Positions 16,947 through 24,752 of a DNA stretch of 64,000 nt are shown one piece after another. Position 1 is the stretch's first letter. The number at the start of each line of letters is the position of its first letter. This DNA comes from Sphingomonas sp. MA1305 (lineage in GTDB: Bacteria > Pseudomonadota > Alphaproteobacteria > Sphingomonadales > Sphingomonadaceae). Below the pieces are notes generated by a model. It made no database searches and was not told the DNA's origin. It saw nothing but the letters and a program-made list of their open reading frames with translations. Location of the stretch: assembly GCF_016107325.1 (NCBI RefSeq), contig NZ_RCVT01000002.1, positions 186,001 through 250,000 of the forward strand, given 5' to 3'. Both the position numbers and the translations under genes were made by a program.

Positions 16947-19466
16947 ATGAATTTCCCGCTGATCGCTCCCCGCCCGCCCCGCCTGTCGACGATGCGCGAC
17001 GGGCTCGAGCGTATCGAGGCATCGGGCGTGTTCAGCAACAACGGGCCCGAAGTCCGTGCATTCGAGGCGGAGGTTACCGAACAGCTGTTCGGCGGCACCG
17101 GCGCCAGCCTGGCGGTGGCCAATGCGACGCTGGGCCTGATGGTGGCGATGCGACAGGCGGCAGGGATGCAGCCGCGGCCCGGTACGCTGGCGCTGATGCC
17201 GGCGATGACCTTCGCCGCGACGGCGCAGGCGGCGATCTGGGCCGGTCTGACCCCGCTGATCGTCGATGTCGATGCGGACGGCTGGAGCGCCGATCCGGCG
17301 GCGGAGGAGCGGATGCTCGCCCGCCACGGCAAACGGATCGGCGTCATCGTCCCCTATGCGACCTTCGGCACGGCGATCGACCTCGACCGCTACGCCTGGC
17401 TCGCGCGGCATTATGACGTCGGCGTGGTGATCGATGCCGCCGCCTCGCTCGGTACGCTCGACGCGGCCGGCCGCGGCTTCGGCAGCGGCGCGCCCTTCAC
17501 CCTCGTCTATTCGATGCACGCCACCAAGACCTTCTCGGTGGCGGAGGGCGGGCTGATCTACAGCGGCGACGTCGCCCGGATCGACCAATTGCGCAGCATG
17601 ATCAACTTCGGCTTCGAACAGGGGCGCAGCGCCACCTTGCCCGGCATCAATGCCAAGCTGCCCGAGGTGCTGGCGCTGATGGCCCGCGCCAAGCTGGCGG
17701 AGATCGACGCGATCTGCACCGCGCGCGCGGCGATCGACGCCGCCTATCGCGCGGCCCTGCCCGGATTCACCTTCCAGCGTGCGCAGGGTCGCCGCCAGGC
17801 GACGCAATTCATGCCCGTGCTGCTGCCGGCCGCCCTCGCCGCGCATCGTGACGCGATCACCTGCGCGCTTGCCGAGGACGGTGTGGCGATTGGCCGGTAT
17901 TTCAGTCCTCATCTCGGCGAACAGCCGCTGTTCCAGGGCGTCGCGCTGATCGAGCCGACCCCCGTCGCCGACGATCTGTCGGCGCGCATGCTCAGCCTGC
18001 CGATCACCGATGCGATGGACGCCGCCGATGCCGGGACCATCGCCGAGCGGCTGATCGGCGCGATCGATCGCGTCGCCGAGGCCGCGGCGCGGACGCTGGG
18101 AGACGAGATGGACGCGACGACGCGCGGCTGTCTGGTGATCGGCGGCGGCCCCGCCGGCACCGCGATGCTGACCGCGGCGAGCAAGCAGGGCAAGCTGGCC
18201 CCGCTCGCCCGCGACGGCCTCACCCTGGTCGAACGGGGCCAGCGGATCGGCCCCGGCAATCTCGGCGGCTACGCGATCCGGTCCGACACGACCGCGGAAA
18301 CCTTCCTGTCCGCGGTAAGAAACAACCCCCATCCCGAACTCGCCGCCCTCGAACATCATCCCGCCGGGCGCCTGATGGAGGGCTATTGCGGCCAGCTCGG
18401 CGCGCCGCTCGCCGATACCGCGCCCCTGCTTGCCGTCACGGCGGAGCGGCTGCGCGACATCCTCGTCGCCGAGGGCGGCACGGTGCTGACCGGCACCGAG
18501 GCGCTCGGCACGCGTCAGACCGGCGACGGCCGCTGGCGCACCACGCTGCGTGGCCCGGGCGGCGAGCGCGAGCTGCTGTCGCGCAGCATCGTCGTCGCGA
18601 CCGGCGGCTATCAGACCGACGCGCAGGTCGCCGCCACCGTCGTCGCCGGCGCGCCGCTGGCGCAGACCGCGGGCATGCGACTGCTCCGGTCGGACGCCTT
18701 GCTGCGGATCGGCGGCGTCGAGCAGGTCGTCGCGCGGCTTGCCGGCGTGCCCGCACCGCGGATCGCGATCGTCGGCGCCTCGACCAGCGCGCTCGCCGCG
18801 GCGGTGCTGCTGCTCAAGTCACCGGACCTCGCCTTCGGCGCGGGCGGCATCACCCTGCTCGTCCGCAACCACCCCAAGCCTTTCTATCCGACGATCGCCG
18901 CTGCCCATGCCGACGGCTTCACCGATTTCGACGCGGACGACATCTGCCCGGTCAGCGGCTTCGTCCTGCGCCTCGCCGGCTTGCGGCTCGAATCGCGCGA
19001 GCTGGTGCTGCGCATGCTCGGACTCGGCGGCCGCGTGCCCGATCCGCGCGTCGCCGTGCATGTCATCACCGGCGACGACGATCCCGCCGCGCGCGGGATC
19101 CTGACAGAGGCGCATCTGGTCGTCGGCGCGCTCGGCTATCGCCCGCGCGCGCTGCCGATGTTCGATGCCGAAGGTGCACCGATCGCACTCGCCCATCACA
19201 GCGGGCGGCCGATGGTCGATCGCCATTGCCGGATCCTCGACGCGCGCGGCCGGCCGGTGCCCGGCGCCTATGGCATTGGTCTGTCCGCCGGCTTCGTCCC
19301 CTGGGGCCGGCTGGGCGGCGAGAAGAGCTTCCGCGGCCAGGCCAACGGCCTGTGGCTGTGGCAGAACGACGTCGGCCAGATGATCGTCGACCAGTTGCTC
19401 GGCGCGCCGGTCGAGGACGAGGCAGACGTGCCCGGCCTGTCGCAGGCGGATCGCGCCGCGGCATGA
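16947..19466 (+). CDS. fusion of a DegT/DnrJ-type PLP aminotransferase with an N-hydroxylase-like FAD/NAD(P) protein
   Basis: A single frame of 839 residues. Residues 1-387 form a complete DegT/DnrJ/EryC1/StrS aminotransferase: ANATLGL (58-64), D163 for the pyridine nitrogen (VVIDAAAS) and Schiff-base lysine K194 (HATKTFSVAEGG). Residues 394-839 form a complete flavoprotein: FAD site VIGGGPAG (397-404), NAD(P) site VGASTSA (609-615) and VVGALGY (725-731), as in ornithine/lysine N-hydroxylases. An internal ATG at 18108 (residue 388) has a good ribosome-binding site (GGGAG, 5 bases upstream), so the flavoprotein may also be made alone. The GT2 gene overlaps its stop by ATGA. A nucleotide-sugar amine that is then N-oxidised is a reasonable but unproven role. 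A lost stop by sequencing error would leave two genes here. Confidence 0.8.
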   Translation: MNFPLIAPRPPRLSTMRDGLERIEASGVFSNNGPEVRAFEAEVTEQLFGGTGASLAVANATLGLMVAMRQAAGMQPRPGTLALMPAMTFAATAQAAIWAGLTPLIVDVDADGWSADPAAEERMLARHGKRIGVIVPYATFGTAIDLDRYAWLARHYDVGVVIDAAASLGTLDAAGRGFGSGAPFTLVYSMHATKTFSVAEGGLIYSGDVARIDQLRSMINFGFEQGRSATLPGINAKLPEVLALMARAKLAEIDAICTARAAIDAAYRAALPGFTFQRAQGRRQATQFMPVLLPAALAAHRDAITCALAEDGVAIGRYFSPHLGEQPLFQGVALIEPTPVADDLSARMLSLPITDAMDAADAGTIAERLIGAIDRVAEAAARTLGDEMDATTRGCLVIGGGPAGTAMLTAASKQGKLAPLARDGLTLVERGQRIGPGNLGGYAIRSDTTAETFLSAVRNNPHPELAALEHHPAGRLMEGYCGQLGAPLADTAPLLAVTAERLRDILVAEGGTVLTGTEALGTRQTGDGRWRTTLRGPGGERELLSRSIVVATGGYQTDAQVAATVVAGAPLAQTAGMRLLRSDALLRIGGVEQVVARLAGVPAPRIAIVGASTSALAAAVLLLKSPDLAFGAGGITLLVRNHPKPFYPTIAAAHADGFTDFDADDICPVSGFVLRLAGLRLESRELVLRMLGLGGRVPDPRVAVHVITGDDDPAARGILTEAHLVVGALGYRPRALPMFDAEGAPIALAHHSGRPMVDRHCRILDARGRPVPGAYGIGLSAGFVPWGRLGGEKSFRGQANGLWLWQNDVGQMIVDQLLGAPVEDEADVPGLSQADRAAA
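18098..18110 (+). promoter_or_regulatory. internal ribosome-binding site and ATG at the domain junction
   Basis: GGGAG-ACGAG-ATG lies exactly where the aminotransferase domain ends and the flavoprotein domain begins. It is either a relic of two once-separate genes or a working internal start. Confidence 0.5.
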
Positions 19467-20545
19467 TCGACGCCGCAGCCCCGCCGATCGTCAGCGTCGT
19501 CATCCCCGGCTACAATGGCGCCGCGCTGATCGGCGAGACGCTGGACAGCCTGACGCGGCAGACGCTGACCGCCTGGGAAGCCCTGGTCGTCGACGACTGT
19601 TCCGCCGACGATACGCGCGCGCTGGTGCGCAACTGGCCCGACCCGCGCGTCCGGCTGATCGAGAATGAGGTGAACAGCGGCCCGGTGCGCACCCGCAACC
19701 GCGGCTTCGCGGCGGCACGCGGTCGCTATTGGGCGGGACTCGACCAGGACGATCTATGCCGGCCGGAGCGGCTGGCGAAGCAGGTCGCCTATCTCGACGC
19801 GCATGCGGACGTCGCCCTGCTCGGTACTCAGGCAGAGCAATTGCTCGACGGTCGGGTCCGGCCGATGGCCTATGCGCCGCACACCACGCCGGCGCTGATC
19901 CATTGGCTGAGCTGGATCGAAAATCCCCTGGTCTGGTCGACGGTGATGGTCCGCGCCGAGGCGGCGCGACGGCTCGTCCCCTTCACGCGGCCGGAGATCC
20001 TCTATGCGGAGGACTTCGACCTCTACCATCGTATGGCGCGGATCGGCCGGATCGCCCGCCTCGACGAACCGCTGCTGGTCTATCGTCAGCATGCCGGTGG
20101 CGCGTCGAAGCGCTTCACCGAGACGATGCGGGCGAGCGCGACCCGCGTGCTGGCCGAGGCACACGGCGACGTGTTCGGCGACGCGGCGGAAGCGATCGCG
20201 CGGCTGCTCGTCGTGCACAATATGGGCGGGGAGCCGGTCACCGACCGGGCGACCTTGCGCCGGCTGGGCGAGGCGATGACGCGGCTGCAAAGCGAATTCT
20301 GCGCACGCCATGCACCCGACCGAGAGAGCCGCAAGCTGATCCGCTGGGAAACGGCAAGGCGCTGGGGCGCGGTCGGGCGGGCCGCGCTGCGGTGCGGCTC
20401 GTTGTCGCTCCGCGACCTCGTCGCCACCCGGCCCGCGCATCTCGGCCTGGGCTATGCCGGCCTCGACGTGCTGCTGATGTCGGGCGGCATCGGTGCCGCC
20501 CGCCGGTTCAAGCAGGCACGATCCCCTCAGATCTTCGCCGAATAG
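19463..20545 (+). CDS. glycosyltransferase family 2
   Basis: GT-A inverting glycosyltransferase of 360 residues. N-terminal IVSVVIPGYNGAALIGETLDSLTRQT, nucleotide-binding VVDDCSADD (42-50) and the metal-binding D94-x-D96-D97 motif (AGLDQDDLCRPERL) are all present. A C-terminal helical region of about 100 residues without membrane segments follows. Its ATG overlaps the stop of the aminotransferase-flavoprotein gene by 4 bases, so the products are probably made together and may act on the same modified sugar. Its 3' end overlaps the convergent transpeptidase gene by 19 bases. Confidence 0.9.
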   Translation: MIDAAAPPIVSVVIPGYNGAALIGETLDSLTRQTLTAWEALVVDDCSADDTRALVRNWPDPRVRLIENEVNSGPVRTRNRGFAAARGRYWAGLDQDDLCRPERLAKQVAYLDAHADVALLGTQAEQLLDGRVRPMAYAPHTTPALIHWLSWIENPLVWSTVMVRAEAARRLVPFTRPEILYAEDFDLYHRMARIGRIARLDEPLLVYRQHAGGASKRFTETMRASATRVLAEAHGDVFGDAAEAIARLLVVHNMGGEPVTDRATLRRLGEAMTRLQSEFCARHAPDRESRKLIRWETARRWGAVGRAALRCGSLSLRDLVATRPAHLGLGYAGLDVLLMSGGIGAARRFKQARSPQIFAE

Positions 20546-21243
20546 ATCATCCGGCCCGGCCCGAGCGCCGCGAACACCTTCGCCAGTTCGCCCTCGCCGA
20601 CCGCGAAACAGCCCTGGCTGCGGCCGAGCATGCCGTGGCTGCGGATCATGTCCGCATTGGCGTACCAGGCCGAATGGACGACGATCGCACGGGCCAACGC
20701 ATTGTCGTTGGTGGCGTCAAGGCCGATCAGCCGCTGCGAATTGCCGTGCTTGCCGACATAATAGTCTGACGTCAGGAATGCGCCCTCACAGCTCGCATTT
20801 GAGCCCGGATCGTTCGAGAAACGCTTCAGATAGCCGGTGTGCGAGGGGTCCGACCCGCTGCCGTGCGCGACGAGGAACGACTGGCTGCGCCCGCTGGCGA
20901 GGTCGACGATGTGAAAGCGCGGCTGGGCCGACGGCGCCGCCATGTCGGCGATCGCGATCCGGTCGCGGTTGGCGACGCGGCTGCCGTGGGTATCCAGCGC
21001 AGCCATCGCGCGGCGCAGCAGCTCCGGCCGCACCACGCGCGGCGAGGTGACCGGCTGCGCTGCCACGACCCGCCCTGCCGACGCCGGCACCGGTGGCTCG
21101 GCCAGCGGACGCAGGTCGGCCTGCGTCAGCTTGCGCTGCGCCGCCGACACCGCACCCGGAACGGCGAGCGTCGCGCCAAGCACCAAACCGTTCTTCAGGA
21201 AGGCGCGCCGACCGCGCACCGCGTCGTCATTCTGGTCGATCAT
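20527..21243 (-). CDS. murein L,D-transpeptidase catalytic domain family protein (YkuD_2 type), Tat-exported
   Basis: Exported protein of 238 residues. The N-terminus has a twin-arginine signal (R12-R13 in GRRAFLKNG, hydrophobic stretch, then AVSAAQ). The catalytic region shows FHIVDLASG, a histidine in IVVHSAWYAN, and the cysteine motif MLGRSQGCFAV near the C-terminus, as in the YkuD_2 branch of L,D-transpeptidases, which form or edit 3-3 peptidoglycan cross-links. The ATG at 21243 is preferred to an upstream TTG. It is divergent from a second, classical YkuD protein (21453-22061). Confidence 0.82.
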   Translation of the reverse strand: MIDQNDDAVRGRRAFLKNGLVLGATLAVPGAVSAAQRKLTQADLRPLAEPPVPASAGRVVAAQPVTSPRVVRPELLRRAMAALDTHGSRVANRDRIAIADMAAPSAQPRFHIVDLASGRSQSFLVAHGSGSDPSHTGYLKRFSNDPGSNASCEGAFLTSDYYVGKHGNSQRLIGLDATNDNALARAIVVHSAWYANADMIRSHGMLGRSQGCFAVGEGELAKVFAALGPGRMIYSAKI

Positions 21244-21452
21244 GAAAGGTGACAAGCCCCGGTCATCTATCCCGCTTACTCACCCCATATAGCGGATCGG
21301 CGTTTAATTTTCTGCTGCGGTTCCCGCGACTTGGCCTCTTGCACGCACAGTTCGGCGTAGACGGATGAAACTGATTTTCTCACTTGACACGGCACGATTT
21401 GCCGAAGCGCGCGTTGAAACCGGCGAAGGGGGAGAGACGAAAGGGACCCGAA

Positions 21453-22061
21453 ATGAAGGACATGCTCGCCCTTGCTGGCGCCGTACTTCTGGCCCTCGCC
21501 CCGGGCCAGGCGTTTGCGTCGAACGGCGCCGCCCTCGCGAACGAGGCTGCCGTACTCGCACCAAACCGCTTCGTGTGGAGCGACGATTTGACCGCCCCGT
21601 CGATGGCGACGCAGCCGCTCAGCATCGTCATCTCGATCGCCGATCAGAAGGCCTATGTCTATCGCGGCGAGACGCTGGTCGCGGCATCGGCCGTTTCCAC
21701 GGGCAAGGATGGCAAGGAGACGCCGGTCGGCACCTTCACCATCCTGCAGAAGGCGGAGACGCACAAGTCCAACCTGTACAACGCCGCACCCATGCCATTC
21801 ATGCAGCGGCTGACCTGGGACGGCGTCGCGATCCACGCCGGCAACAACCCCGGCTTTCCCGCGTCGCACGGCTGCATCCGGGTGCCGACCGCCTTCGCCA
21901 AGAAATTGTTCAGCGTGACCAGCGTCGGCACGCCCGTGTTGGTCACCGACGCGAGCGCGGATGAGGGTTGGACTCCGCCGACCGCCTATGACGCCCAGGC
22001 GATGGCGGCGGAGACCGCCAGCGCCAATACGGGCCAGCTGCAGCAGGTCGCAGCGCAGTAA
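21453..22061 (+). CDS. L,D-transpeptidase (YkuD domain)
   Basis: Periplasmic enzyme of 202 residues with a signal peptide (MKDMLALAGAVLLALAPGQAFAS). The YkuD domain spans about 56-190: IVISIADQKAYVYRG, PVGTFTI, H128 in VAIHAGN and the active-site SHGC141IRVP. It replaces 4-3 with 3-3 peptidoglycan cross-links or anchors proteins. The start at 21453 is set by the signal peptide and the AAAGGGA upstream. The 210-base divergent gap to the other transpeptidase probably holds both promoters; no operator was recognised. Confidence 0.92.
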   Translation: MKDMLALAGAVLLALAPGQAFASNGAALANEAAVLAPNRFVWSDDLTAPSMATQPLSIVISIADQKAYVYRGETLVAASAVSTGKDGKETPVGTFTILQKAETHKSNLYNAAPMPFMQRLTWDGVAIHAGNNPGFPASHGCIRVPTAFAKKLFSVTSVGTPVLVTDASADEGWTPPTAYDAQAMAAETASANTGQLQQVAAQ

Positions 22062-22110
22062 ACGGCTTCGATGAACGTCGCCCCGGCGCAAGCCGGGTCG
22101 ACGACCGGAA

Positions 22111-22983
22111 TCACAGTGTCTTGATGATGCCCGAAAAGTCGGTGCCGCCCTGCCCGTCGGCGACGAACGCCTCGTACAATTCCGCCGCCCGCGCGCCCAT
22201 CGGCGTCGCGGCGCCGGCGTCGCCGGCCGCCTGCATCGCCAGGCGCAGATCCTTGAGCATCAGCGCCGCGGCGAAGCCGCCCTGATAGTCGCGATCCGCC
22301 GGCGTCTCAGGCCCGACCCCCGGCACCGGGCAATAGGCGGTCATCGACCAGCTCTGCCCCGAGCTGACCGACGAAATGTCGTAGAAGGTCTGCAGGTCGA
22401 GACCGAGCCGCTCGGCGAGTTTGAACGCCTCGCAGGTCGCGACCATCGTCGCGCCGAGCAGCATGTTGTTGCACATCTTCGCCGCCTGGCCCGCGCCGCT
22501 GGCACCGGCATGGATCACCGTCTTCCCCATGTCGGCGAGGAACGGCTGCGCCCGCTCGAAGCCTTCCGCACTGCCGCCGACCATGAAGGTCAATGTCCCC
22601 GCCGCCGCGGCCGCGATGCCACCGGACACGGGCGCGTCCACCGCCGCCAAACCGTGCGCGCGCGCTTGCTCGGCCAGCCGCCGCGCGGTCGCGACGTCGA
22701 TCGTCGAACAATCGATCAGGATCGCCGACGGCGCGGCGCGGCCGAACACCGCATCGGCATAGACGCTTTCGACATGCGCGCCGGCGGGCAGCATGGTGAC
22801 GACCGCCTCCGCGCCCTCGACCGCAGCGGCGGCACTGTCGACGGGCAAGCAGCCTGCCACCTTCGCCTTGTCCAGCGCCTCAGCGCTGAGGTCGAAGGCG
22901 CGTACGTCATGCCCCTTCTTCGCCAGATTGGCGGCCATACCGCCGCCCATATTGCCCAGCCCGATGAACGCGACCCGTGCCAT
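22111..22983 (-). CDS. mmsB: 3-hydroxyisobutyrate dehydrogenase
   Basis: NAD-dependent enzyme of 290 residues oxidising 3-hydroxyisobutyrate to methylmalonate semialdehyde in valine degradation. The N-terminal Rossmann motif is VAFIGLGNMGGGMAANL, the substrate signature DAPVSGG is at about 138-144, and the catalytic lysine lies in GAGQAAKMCNNML. It is the last gene of a same-strand group with an isobutyryl-CoA-type dehydrogenase and mmsA. A perfect 23-base inverted repeat (23012-23073) separates it from the upstream gene. Confidence 0.93.
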   Translation of the reverse strand: MARVAFIGLGNMGGGMAANLAKKGHDVRAFDLSAEALDKAKVAGCLPVDSAAAAVEGAEAVVTMLPAGAHVESVYADAVFGRAAPSAILIDCSTIDVATARRLAEQARAHGLAAVDAPVSGGIAAAAAGTLTFMVGGSAEGFERAQPFLADMGKTVIHAGASGAGQAAKMCNNMLLGATMVATCEAFKLAERLGLDLQTFYDISSVSSGQSWSMTAYCPVPGVGPETPADRDYQGGFAAALMLKDLRLAMQAAGDAGAATPMGARAAELYEAFVADGQGGTDFSGIIKTL

Positions 22984-23011
22984 GTCAGTATCCTCTGTCG
23001 TTTTCGTCGAT

Positions 23012-23073
23012 GCGAGCGCAGCGAAGCAATCCAGCGTACCGCACGCCGCCCTGGATTGCTTCGCTGCGCTCGC
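23012..23073. repeat. perfect 23-base inverted repeat
   Basis: Arms 23012-23034 and 23051-23073 (beginning GCGAGCGCAGCGAAGC) are exact reverse complements around a 16-base loop. It lies between the acyl-CoA dehydrogenase stop and the mmsB start, where it could attenuate or stabilise part of the operon transcript. Confidence 0.85.
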
Positions 23074-23104
23074 AATGACGCGCAGAGGGGGCGCGGCGTC
23101 GAGC

Positions 23105-24250
23105 TTACTGTCGCGTCAGGTCGCGCCCGACGATCATCCGCATCACCTGGTTCGTCCCCTCGAGGATCGAATGGACGCGCAGGTCGCGCCAGAAGCGCTC
23201 GATCGGATAATCCTTCAGATAGCCGTAGCCGCCATGCAGCTGCATTGCGCGATCGACGATCGCCGACCCATTGTCCGTCGCCAGCCGCTTCGCCATCGCC
23301 GAAAAGCGCGACTTGTCGGGCGCATCCGCGCCGACCTTAGCCGCCGCCAGATAGAGCAGGGCGCGCGCCGCCTCCAGATCGGTCGCCATGTCGGCGAGCA
23401 TGAACTGGGTGTTCTGGAAGTCGGCGATCGGCTGGCCGAACTGCTGGCGTTCGCGGGTGTAGCGGATAGACTCGTCGAGGCAGCGCTGCGCTCCGCCCAG
23501 CGAGCAGGCGCCGATGTTGAGCCGCCCGCCGTCCAGCCCTGCCATCGCGATGCGGAAGCCCTCGCCCTCGCCGCCGAGCAGATTCGCGACGGGTACGCGG
23601 CAATCCTCGAAGATCACCTGCGCGGTCGGGCTGGCGTTCCAGCCGAGCTTCTTCTCAGGTGCGCCGAACGACAGGCCGGGCGTGCCCTTCTCGACGACGA
23701 TCGCGCTGATCCCGCGGCTTTTCTCCTCCCCGGTCCGCACCATGCAGACATAGACGTCGTTGTAGCCGGCCCCTGAGATGAACTGCTTCGTCCCGTTCAC
23801 GATAAAATGGTCGCCATCGCGTCGCGCCGTCGTCTTCAGCGCCGCCGCGTCGGAGCCGGATCCGGGCTCGGTCAGGCAATAGCTGCCGATCGTCTCCATC
23901 GTGACGAGGCCGGGCAGGTAGCGTTGCTTGAGGTCCGCCGAACCGAAGCGGTCGATCATCCAGGCCGCCATATTGTGGATCGAGATGAACGCCGACGTGG
24001 CGGGACAGCCATAGGCCATCGCCTCCATCACCAGTGCCGCCTCGAGCCGGCCGAGCGCGATGCCGCCCGAGTCCTCGCTGACGTAGATCGCGCCGAAGCC
24101 GAGCTCGCCCGCCGCCTTCCACACGTCGACGGGATAATGGTGCTTCTCGTCCCACTCGCCCGCGAACGGCGTGATCCGGTCGGCGGTGAAGCGGCGCGCG
24201 AGTTCCTGAATCTCGCGCTGATCGTCGGTGAGGTCGAACTGGTTCGTCAT
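23105..24250 (-). CDS. acyl-CoA dehydrogenase, probably isobutyryl-CoA dehydrogenase
   Basis: FAD flavoenzyme of 381 residues introducing a double bond into a branched short-chain acyl-CoA. Visible are CLTEPGSGSDAAAL, the substrate loop region FISGAGYNDVYVCMVRTG, the FAD/dimer motif RERQQFGQPIADFQ, LHGGYGYLKDYPIERFWRD, and the catalytic base region SILEGTNQVMRM. Location between mmsA and mmsB makes isobutyryl-CoA the likely substrate. The start at 24250 overlaps the lipoprotein gene stop by ATGA; the long in-frame extension upstream is the shadow of that gene. Confidence 0.9.
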   Translation of the reverse strand: MTNQFDLTDDQREIQELARRFTADRITPFAGEWDEKHHYPVDVWKAAGELGFGAIYVSEDSGGIALGRLEAALVMEAMAYGCPATSAFISIHNMAAWMIDRFGSADLKQRYLPGLVTMETIGSYCLTEPGSGSDAAALKTTARRDGDHFIVNGTKQFISGAGYNDVYVCMVRTGEEKSRGISAIVVEKGTPGLSFGAPEKKLGWNASPTAQVIFEDCRVPVANLLGGEGEGFRIAMAGLDGGRLNIGACSLGGAQRCLDESIRYTRERQQFGQPIADFQNTQFMLADMATDLEAARALLYLAAAKVGADAPDKSRFSAMAKRLATDNGSAIVDRAMQLHGGYGYLKDYPIERFWRDLRVHSILEGTNQVMRMIVGRDLTRQ

Positions 24251-24747
24251 GCCGGGCACTTCTGGTAGCGGTTGGAGCCGGCGCGGTCGGCCGGGCCGGT
24301 GGTTTCGCGGATCAGCGTTCGACCGTCGCCTTCCAGCGTCAGCACGGTCGGTTCGGACCAGGTCATGCCCTCGCCGCTCATCGGCAGGTCGAAGGCGATG
24401 CGGTTGCGCCCGGTCGTACGGATCTTGGCGGCATCGCCGCGCGATTCGTAGAAAGACAAATGGTTGCCGGCGATCGTCAGCAGCCCCTTGTTGTCCGCGC
24501 GTGCCGGGTCGCAATCGTTGGCGACCATGCCCCAGCGCCCCTGGAAGGCGGTGGGAATGGCGGCGATTGGACTGGGCGACGGCGGCGTGATCGGCACCAT
24601 CATGTTCTGCGGATCGTCGGTCAGATTGGCGGACACCTGCTCCTGAATCGTCGCGGCCTGCTGGCTGTTGTTGCCGGCGCCCTCCTTGCCGCCGCCACCA
24701 CAGGCGGCAAGCGGCAGGGCGAGGGCGGCGAGGACAAGACTGCGCAT
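24247..24747 (-). CDS. small predicted lipoprotein of unknown function
   Basis: Protein of 166 residues with a clear lipobox (MRSLVLAALALPLAAC) followed by a glycine/serine/glutamine linker. The mature part (about 60-166) contains FQGRWGMVANDCDPARADNKGLLTIAGNHLSFYESRGDAAKI, a small beta-rich domain seen in sphingomonad hypothetical proteins. It sits 5 bases after mmsA and overlaps the acyl-CoA dehydrogenase start by 4 bases, so it is co-translated with valine catabolism genes, but nothing in its sequence suggests a metabolic role. Confidence 0.85.
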   Translation of the reverse strand: MRSLVLAALALPLAACGGGGKEGAGNNSQQAATIQEQVSANLTDDPQNMMVPITPPSPSPIAAIPTAFQGRWGMVANDCDPARADNKGLLTIAGNHLSFYESRGDAAKIRTTGRNRIAFDLPMSGEGMTWSEPTVLTLEGDGRTLIRETTGPADRAGSNRYQKCPA

Positions 24748-24752
24748 GGTCG

